NCBI RefSeq assembly: GCF_046630445.1
Contig: NC_092341.1
Span: forward strand, 34,327,501-34,391,500
Length of the DNA stretch: 64,000 nucleotides
Direction of reading: 5' to 3'
Origin: Rutidosis leptorrhynchoides
Lineage: Eukaryota > Streptophyta > Magnoliopsida > Asterales > Asteraceae
Shown: positions 56,136 through 64,000 of the stretch, piece after piece
Layout of the letters: the number at the start of each line of letters is the position of its first letter
Numbering within the stretch: the stretch's first letter is position 1
Notes under the pieces: generated by a model
Told to the model about the DNA's origin: nothing
Seen by the model: only the letters and a program-made list of their open reading frames with translations
The model's database searches: none
Translations under genes and position numbers: made by a program

Positions 56136-59100
56136 TAAGCACTTGTGTTGAGAAAGAGAAAGTTTGAAGGTTCAAGTCATTCGAATTTTTCAAACAAGAA
56201 GTCAAAGAAAGGCACCGAAAGCGTGAATAGTGTAAAGAAGAGTACTTCCGGGAATTTCGGGCCCACGTGTTTCAATTGTAAACAAAGGGGACACATGGCC
56301 CGTGATTGTACCAATGGCCCGAACAAATTTACTTGCTATAATTGTGGTAAGGAAGGACACAAGAAGACGGAGTGTCCCGACTTGAATAATGATAATGTTA
56401 AGCGGATCGAGAAGGCGGCGGGTATGGCTAGGGGTCGTAATTATTTGATGACCAATGAAGAGGCTAAACAATCCAATGAAGTCGTTTCAGGTACTTTCAT
56501 GGTTAATTCTAATCCGGCTCGGATACTTTTTGATAGTGGTGCTAATTTGTCTTTCGTATCTCCAAGATTTGTGCCTAAGTTAAATAAACCGCTAGTAAAG
56601 TTGAGTCGTCCGGTAGAATTTAAAATAGCGGATGGCAAGACGGCGCTAGTGGTTGATGTGTGTAAAAGTTGTAATGTTGTGTTTGGTGCCGAAAGTTTTG
56701 AAATTGATCTTATCCCGATGACCTTGGGTGATTTTGATGTTGTCGTTGGTATGGATTGGCTTGATCGTTATAGAGCCGATATCGCATGCCACGATAAGTT
56801 TATTCGTGTGAAGACCCCAAGTGGGGGAGAGATGATTATTCATGGTGATAAGCGAAGGAGACCGGTGCCGATATGCACTTTTGCACGGGCATGTCGTCAC
56901 GTTGTTACCGGTGGTGTGGCTTTCCTTGCTCATGTTGTCGATACTCGTAATGAGCCACCACCTATTCGTGAAATTCCGGTGGTTAATGAGTTTGAAGATG
57001 TTTTTTCGGATGAGTTACCGGGTGTTCCGGCGGAAAGACAAGTTGAGTTTCGCATTGAGTTGGTTCCGGGGGCTACCCCCATTGCTAAAACTCCTTATCG
57101 TTTAGCACCAACGGAAATGCAAGAGTTGTTGAATCAAATTCAAGAGTTGCTTGAGAAAGGTTTTATTCGACCGAGTGCTTCGCCATGGGGCACTCCGGTT
57201 TTATTTGTGAAGAAGAAAGATGGTAGTATGCGCATGTGCATCGATTACCGTGAGTTGAATAAAGTGACGATCAAGAATCGTTATCCGTTACCTAGGATTG
57301 ACAATTTGTTTGATCAACTTCAAGGTGCAACATATTTCTCTAAGATCGACCTACGGTCCGGCTATCATCAAATGCGGGTCCGTGAGGAAGACATTGAGAA
57401 AACGGATTTCCGAACGCGTTATGGGCATTTTGAGTTTGTGGTGATGCCTTTTGGTCTTACGAATGCACCGGCGGCATTCATGGATCTTATGAACCGAGCG
57501 TGCCAACCTATGTTGGACAAGTCGGTTATTGTGTTCATTGACGACATACTAGTCTACTCAAAAATTATGCACGAACATGAACGTCACTTGCGTGAAGTTT
57601 TGAAGACGCTAAGAAAAGAGAAGTTGTATGCAAAGTTCTCTAAATGTGAATTTTGGCTAAGGGAGGTTCAATTCCTTGGTCATATTGTGAACGAAAGCGG
57701 TATCCAAGTAGATCCGTGGAAGATCGAGACGGTGAAAAGTTGGGGACGACCGACTACGCCTACGGAAATCCAAAGTTTTCTCGGATTGGCCGGTTATTAT
57801 CGTCGGTTTATCCAAGACTTTTCTAAGATTGCATCTCCGTTAACGAAATTGACAAGAAAGAGTGCTAAGTTTAATTGGGAGAACGAGCAAGAAATTGCTT
57901 TTCAATTATTGAAAGAGAAGTTGTGTCAAGCTCCGGTGTTAGTGTTGCCGGAAGGTGTTGAAGATATGGTGGTTTATTGTGATGCTTCCTTAAATGGGCT
58001 CGGGTGTGTTCTTATGCAAAGGGGTAAAGTCATCGCTTATGCCTCTCGTCAATTAAAGGAACACGAAACGAGATACCCGACTCATGATCTCGAGATGGCG
58101 GCGGTCGTGCATGCGTTGAAAATTTGGCGCCATTACTTGTATGGTGTCAAGTGTACGATATATTCGGATCATAAGAATTTGAAACATCTTTTCACTCAAA
58201 GAGATTTGAATTATCGTCAACGTAGATGGATGGATGTGGTGAAAGACTATGATTGTGAGATACTTTATCATCCGGGTAAGGCTAATGTGGTTACGGACGC
58301 GTTAAGTCGAAAGACTCAACATCCGGCGATACGTGTAGCATCGTTACGTTTGATTATTACAAATGATTTTCTTGAGAAGCTTGGTGAGATTCAAATCGAG
58401 GCTTATGTTCACAATAAACATGCGGAATGAATTGTGGGCCAATCGGAGTTCATTACCATGGGCCCGCGGGGTTTATTGTCTTTCCAAGGAAGGGTGTGGG
58501 TGCCTAAGATGGGTGATTATCGACGGGTGCTACTTGATGAAGCACATAAGTCAAGATATTCCATTCATCCGGGCGCGACGAAAATGTATCATGACTTGAA
58601 GAAATATTATTGGTGGCCGGGCATAAAGCGCGATGTTGTAAAATATGTTGAACAATGTGTTACTTGTTTGCAAGTAAAGGCCGAGCACCAAAAGCCGTAT
58701 GGTAAGTTGCAACCGTTAGAAATCCCGAAATAGAAATGGGAGCACATTACCATGGATTTCATAACAAAATTACCTAAGACGGCGAGAACTCAATATGATA
58801 CGATTTGGGTGATTATGGACCGGTTGACGAAAAGTGCTTTGTTTCTTCCCATTAAAGAAGCAATATCGTCGGAGGCCTTGGCTAAGTTGTTTATCAAGGA
58901 AGTGGTCTAGCGACATGGCGTTCCTATATCTATTATTTCGGATCGAGATACCCGTTTTACATCTCGGTTTTGGGAGAAGTTTCATGAAGATATGGGTACA
59001 CAATTAAAGTTGAGCACGGCGTACCATCCTCAAACGGACGGTCAAACCGAACGTACGAACCAAACTTTGGAAGATATGCTACGGGCGTGCATTATTGACT

Positions 59101-59822
59101 TCGGTGGTAGTTGGGATGAGCACTTGCCTTTGGTGGAATTCTCGTACAATAATAGTTATCATACTAGTATTGGGATGCCACCATATGAGATGCTTTATGG
59201 GCGTAGGTGTCGAACTCCCGTTTGTTGGGGAGAAGTGGGTCAAAGGGAAATCGGGAGTACCGATTTGGTTTTGGAGACGAATAACAAGATTGATATTATT
59301 CGGGAACATTTGAAAAAGGCTCAAGATAGACAAAAGTCGTATGCCGACAAACGTAGACGAACGATCGAATTTCAAGAAGGCGACATGGTAATGCTTAAGG
59401 TTTCGCCATGGAAGGGTATTATTCGATTTCGAAAACGAGGAAAGTTGGCTCCTCGGTTTATTGGGCCGTTCAAGGTTTTAGCTCGTGTTGGTGAAGTTGC
59501 ATATCGATTGGAATTACCCGAAGAGCTTGCGGGGATCCATAACACGTTTCATGTTTCCCATCTTTGTAAATGTCTTGCGGATGATTCTTCATGGATGCCA
59601 TTAGACGAAATTGAGCTAAACAATAAGTTGGAGTATGTGGAAGAGCCGATTGCTATACTCGATGAGAAGGTCACAAGGTTGAGGCATAAAGAGGTTAGGA
59701 CCTATAAGGTTCAATGGTGACGGAATAAGGGTTCTGAGTTTACATGGGAACCCGAAGAGTTTGTGTTGGTTTATCTTCCCGCTTGTCATGCGGCTTGGAT
59801 TGCGAGGACGCAATCCGAATAA
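56136..59822 (+). pseudogene. E4 zinc knuckles, protease, RT, RNase H, integrase (nonsense codons only)
   Basis: One uninterrupted frame in register over 3.7 kb. Two CCHC knuckles ([28 protein letters not shown]) start near 56268. Protease follows ([13 protein letters not shown]), then RT ([22 protein letters not shown]) and RNase H ([15 protein letters not shown]). The integrase zinc domain is HKSRYSIHPG to CVTC, and the core contains [15 protein letters not shown] and the [14 protein letters not shown] block. Stops in this same frame: TAA 56136, TGA 58428, TAG 58731, TAG 58908, TGA 59718; the natural end is TAA 59820-59822 after FTWEPEEF. The 761-codon stretch 56145-58430 is still open and covers knuckles to RNase H. 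No frameshift was found. Confidence 0.92.
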
Positions 59823-59834
59823 GTGGGGGAGAGT
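59823..59834 (+). other. E4 polypurine tract
   Basis: GTGGGGGAGAGT immediately before the 3' LTR. Confidence 0.85.
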
Positions 59835-61817
59835 TGTAAGACCCGTGTATTTATTGTAAATAGTGTATATATGTTAACAAAGTGACGGGGTACGTTTTAT
59901 ATTTAAAAAAGAGCAAGGAATCAGAATTTGCCCAGGTGCGCGCCGCGCGGCCTGGGGGCGCGCCGCGTAAGTATGCACAGACAGCTCCTTTTGTTTTATT
60001 TAATTATAAATGAGGGCATTTTGGTAAAAACACATTAAGGCCGGATTTAATGCTTGGGATCTGATATTGGAGTGTCATTTACTCCAAAATCCACCAACCT
60101 TATCCCTCCAATTCAATTTTAAAGAGAGAGTGATTGTAGAGTGAGAAAGCTCACTTTGAAGGAGAAGAAGTTGCTCTCGGGTTTTATCGCAAGCTTTAAA
60201 GTTGTTCATCTCGTCATTTGCTACGTTTTGATAGTTGTGGTATGTCCTAACTTTAATTTCTTACTTTGATTTTGTGTATGGGTTAGGGTTTGTGTTGAAG
60301 ATGAACACTAAGACCCATTTGTAGGTAAATTGGGTGTTCTTGAGTAAATTGGGTCATGTAGACTCAATAATGGGTTAGCTAGGGTTTTAAAAGTGATAAT
60401 TGTTGTTAATGAACCCTAATTGGCTAATAAATTGTTAGAACACTTTAATGATGTGTAAATGGGTGTTATTTGGGTGTAGATGACCCAAATGGGTGTATTG
60501 ACTTTTAATTGGGTCAAATGGGTCAAAATAGACCAAGGTTGGTTAAGGTTAGTGATTAGTGTTAAAACCTAGTGATTTAATGTGTATGAAGGCCTTGAGT
60601 GCCAAGGGTTAGGGTTTTTGGTGAAGATGACCCAATTTAGGGTTAAGTGTCCAAATGGGTCGAGATGACCTAGGAATGGTGTGTAATGTGGGTTTGGATC
60701 AAGTTGATTGATTTATTATATGCTTGTGAAATAGGTACGTTACCTTGGAGTTCAAGCTTGGTCTAATAATCACCAAAGGCGTAAGGTGAGTGGAATAATT
60801 ATGCGTTCATGTATATGGCGTATTTATTTGTAAATGTTATGGTATGAACCACGTGCCGGTAGTACCATAACATGTGTGTGATGTGGATTTTGAGTGTGAA
60901 CCACGTGCCGGTAGCACTATGATGATAATGATGTGAACCACGTGCCGGTAGCATCGAGTGTGAACCACGTGCCGGTAGCACTATAAAATGAGGCGTGAAC
61001 CACGTGCCGGTAGCGTCGAAGTGTGAACCATGTGCCGGTAGCACTATAAATGAGTGAGACTCAAATGCGTATGGTGTGAACCACGTGCCGGTAGCACCAT
61101 AGCGTTATGGTTAACCATATTGTGTTGTGATTGTATAGCATGTTATATATATATTGTGATGAGTACATGCTAATGTGGTTTTGGGATGGTGTACGACTTG
61201 TTAGTATTTACGAGTATGTTGATATACTAATTGTGTTACAAGTTCGTATGAGGTATTTGGTATTGTGAATGCGGATAGATAGGTTATATATATGTATGTA
61301 TAATTATTGCATTCACTAAGCTTTGCTTACCCTCTCGTTGTTTACCATTTTATAGGTTCCGGTGTGGATAAAGGTAAGGGCATTGCTTTGGTTTAGAGAT
61401 CCCGTCATTGACTAGGGATGCTTTTGGGACGCGTTGAGTTTTGGAGTTTGACCGATAGATGGGTAGTTTAATCCCAAACGCCATGCTCGTAGTGTAGTTT
61501 GGAACTTAAACTTTTGTGGTCGAAACTCTTGTAATTTGTATTAACTTGGTATTTTGGGTCGTGTGGGCCCCACTTGTGAAACTTCATTTTTATGTTTGAA
61601 ACGTACTACTTTTACTTATATGAACGCGTGACTAAAAGCGTTTTGGCTAAAAATACCGGGAACCACCCGATCTTTTTCGCATTTAAAGTAACCGGGGACA
61701 GCCGGCTTTTGCGCGCCACGCAGTCCCCAGCGCGCACCGCGCGGGTATGGCAAACAGCAAAAAAAAAAATTGTTGCAAATTAACGGGGTTTTGTCGGGTG
61801 TGGTTTGGGTTGTTACA
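59835..61817 (+). repeat. E4 3' LTR
   Basis: 1983 bp, about 22 substitutions from 43305-45289. Several are CG to TG or CA within the GC-rich blocks. The TSD copy TTCTT follows. Confidence 0.93.
60846..61097 (+). repeat. Interspersed G-box repeat array in E4 3' LTR (7 units)
   Basis: The same seven-unit array as in the 5' LTR. Here six units keep CACGTG and one reads CATGTG, so the two LTRs differ at the last unit. Confidence 0.9.
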
Positions 61818-62195
61818 TTCTTCCATTATTCCGGGATGATTGTCGGTCGGAATGAGCGGATGAATGAGATTTAGAATCTGAGATAGTATATGATCGTGAC
61901 GAGATACTCTAGAAATGAGAAAGAAAATGGTGTCTCGAACAAGTTCGCGGGTAAACGTTTCAGGTTTATTGTCAAGAGGTGAATTCGGTTGGTGGAAGGG
62001 ATCGCCTTCTTCGCGTCTCCATTGATTAAGTCGACTACAAACCCATCCGATGAATTAGGGATGGCTGATTGGCTGATTCATTCTGGTGACGCTGCTTCCG
62101 AAGCTTAGGTGAACCTCCATGTCGGAATAGCTGTCGGAATAACTATCGGAATAGCTATCGGAATCTGAGGGACTCGAACTGGTTGAGGGGTTCAT
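61818..62195 (-). pseudogene. E2 accessory ORF, N-terminal part (right of E4)
   Basis: Starts at ATG 62195 (MNPSTSSSPSDSDSYSD, with a repeated SYSD unit). It has one in-frame TAA near 62055, then the conserved block RLNQWRREEGDPFHQ and the helical RDTIFFLISRVSRHDHILSQ region. E4 cuts it at the TTCTT target; the C-terminal part is at 43129-43304. Confidence 0.68.
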
Positions 62196-62565
62196 CTCGT
62201 ACGATCAGATGAAGGATTTTCGATAAGGAATAGATTATAGGATGTATATTAGTACCCTGCAATACATAGTTTACATATGCATATATAATACTTTAATCCC
62301 ATAAGTTACGGAGGAATCTACGAAAGCTGTCAGGCAAAGGTAACAATAACAGATACGCTAAGATATGAATTTATCTATACACTGTCTATGCAATAGAGGC
62401 AGTAAGACGTGTCTAGACTTTAAGGATGATAAGCAAATAATTTTCGACATTAATGATAAGCAAAGCTTTTGACATGCAGACACGGTCGAAGTCCAGACTC
62501 ACTAATGCATCCTAACGACTTATCAGTTATACACACTAATGCAGACCTAGTTCGCTAAGACCACC

Positions 62566-62577
62566 ACTCTGATACCA
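62566..62577 (-). other. E2 primer-binding site (initiator tRNA-Met, one mismatch)
   Basis: The minus strand reads TGGTATCAGAGT, two bases from the right LTR; the final base differs from the standard site. Confidence 0.8.
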
Positions 62578-62579
62578 AC

Positions 62580-63279
62580 TGTAGATACCTGTCCTAATCC
62601 ATCCGGACGAAGTCTATATCGATTACAAACGATTCACAATAGTTGGTTACATCGCGAGGTACTTGACCTCTATATGATACATTTTACAAACATTGCATTC
62701 GTTTTTAAAAGACAAACTTTCATTACATCGAAAGTTGATGACATGCATACCATTTCATAATATATCCAACTATAATTGACTTACTAATAATCTTGATGAA
62801 CTCAACGACTCGAATGCAACGTCTTTTGAAATATGTCATGAATGACTCCAAGTAATATCTCTAAAATGAGCAAATGCACAGTGGAAGATTTCTTTCGTAC
62901 CTGAGAATAAACATGCTTTAAAGTGTCATCCAAAAGGTTGGTGAGTTCATTAGTTTATCATAAATAATCATTTCATAATTTTAATAGACCACAAGATTTC
63001 ATATTTCCATTCCTCATAAACATACGTCCCATGCATAGAGAAAAAATATCATTCATATGGATTGAACACCTGGTAACTGACGTTAACTTAATGCATAGAA
63101 TATCCCCAAAACAGAACCTCTCGCCTGTATAATAATCTCGAAGTACTAAAGCATTCGTACCCAGAATGGGACTTGTCAAGGTCCATAGATCTATCTTTAG
63201 GATTCGCGTCAATCAGGGGCCATTTCCCTAAATTCTTAGGTTACCAGACTTGAAGGGCGATATTCGGTTTAATAATCCA
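62580..63279 (-). repeat. E2 right LTR, first 700 bp (broken by E6)
   Basis: Starts TGTAGATACC. It is collinear with 27636-28335 at about 97% by eye and stops matching exactly at 63279. Confidence 0.9.
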
Positions 63280-64000
63280 TGTAACATCCCAAATATTTAA
63301 GGTATTGTTTTATGTAAATTTTGTTGCCAAGAAATTAAATTGTAAAGGTTATTTTATGTTAAATGGATGAAGGTTAAGTTTATTGGTTAAGTTAAGAAGG
63401 ACTAATGGTGCAAAGTTAAGATTAAGGACTTCCCTAACTATAGTTGTGGTGGGGAGGGTAGAAAGTGTCAATAGGCCAAAGTTATTTAATAAAAGAAGTT
63501 AAATTGCTGGAAATTAGTTAAAATTGCAAAAAAATTATACAGAACCTCCTGGTGAGTGTGTGTGTGTCGACTTGGGTAGAGGAGAAGGAGAAATCCATCA
63601 TTTTGTGAAATTAAGAGCATGCAATTGAAGATTTGTGAAATCTAACACACCTTAATCACTCTAACAAGCTTCAATCTTCCATTTTCACTCTCTTGGTGCA
63701 CAATTAGGGTTCTTAAACTCTAAAAGTCAAGGTATGAATTTTATGTTGATGTATTGCTTGTATTGTGTGTTAATGATGAGATTATGCTTAAGAAAGTTGC
63801 TATTTATTGAATTGTGCACATTTGAATGAGTTGGAATGGAATTGTTGATGATTTTAGAAGTAATTACATGTATGAACTTGCATTATAGATTTATGGCATG
63901 AATATGGTAAGATTGATGATGTTTTAGTTAAATTTCTAGTCATGCACACCAAGTGTTTGTTAAAATGTCTCAATGAGGTGATTATGTGTTCTAGCTAGAA
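63280..64000 (+). mobile_element. E6: start of another LTR element (runs out of the window)
   Basis: At the exact point where the E2 LTR match ends, a new sequence starts TGTAACATCCC, a common gypsy LTR beginning. The 721 bp seen are non-coding with a (TG)n stretch near 63555 and no PBS, so it is probably all LTR. The other end, the target duplication and orientation cannot be checked here. Confidence 0.6.

Larger units (their letters stand above)
43305..61817 (+). mobile_element. E4: Ty3/gypsy retrotransposon with gag-pol, split by E5
   Basis: LTRs 43305-45289 and 59835-61817 with TSD TTCTT at 43300-43304 and 61818-61822. Plus-strand sense: PBS at 45292, gag-pol as one long frame interrupted by E5 at 46113-55844, PPT at 59823-59834. 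Gypsy order (RT before integrase). Pol's end carries a short chromodomain-like tail (KVQW, then FTWEPEEF), suggesting a chromovirus. About 22 LTR substitutions (about 1.1%) were seen. Five nonsense codons and no frameshift were found in coding DNA. Confidence 0.93.

Overview
The window is eukaryotic nuclear DNA from a flowering plant. It is AT-rich and repeat-dominated, with an intronless pentatricopeptide-repeat (PPR) gene, a nuclear-type tRNA-Ser gene and many LTR retrotransposons. The LTR families (ends such as TGTAGTGACCCG and TGTGATGACCCG, with PBS complementary to initiator tRNA-Met) look like those of Asteraceae. That family assignment is recollection-based inference, not a search result. 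Layout. (1) 1-18858: a decayed Ty1/copia element (copia A) whose gag is split by a 13.1-kb Ty3/gypsy chromovirus-like element on the minus strand (E1, 825-13936, TSD ATTAG). E1 carries two extra intact ORFs between its PBS and gag: an acidic 198-aa protein and a 227-aa F-box protein. (2) 18859-24054: the only host-like stretch, with an E-class PPR gene (minus strand), tRNA-Ser(AGA), a candidate Helitron terminus and a complete 643-bp TRIM element (TSD AGATT). (3) 24055-64000: one large nest. Copia B (24055-27635) is cut by E2, a large non-autonomous gypsy-like element with 3.5-kb LTRs (27636 to at least 63279). Inside E2 sit E3 (31908-40756, TSD TAGCA, non-autonomous), E4 (43305-61817, TSD TTCTT, gypsy with gag-pol) and, inside E4, E5 (46113-55844, TSD ATGGA, Athila-like gag-protease only). 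A further element, E6, begins at 63280 inside the right LTR of E2 and leaves the window. The nest is therefore four levels deep: copia B > E2 > E4 > E5. Relationships. By-eye LTR divergence follows the nesting order: E2 about 2-3% over its first 0.7 kb, E4 and E1 about 1%, E3 about 0.5%, and E5 one difference seen in 1832 bp. E5 looks very young and keeps an intact 916-codon gag-protease frame, but has no reverse transcriptase or integrase, so it would need enzymes in trans. E2 and E3 have no usable gag-pol. Both share a sense-strand accessory ORF (serine-rich start, central helical region, short coiled coil) and a short antisense ORF for a two-helix membrane peptide with its own TATA-like box. 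The most unusual cargo is the F-box gene of E1, the conserved accessory ORF and antisense mini-ORF of E2/E3, and a seven-copy CACGTG (G-box) array in each E4 LTR. All family calls were made by reading the sequence; no database search was run.
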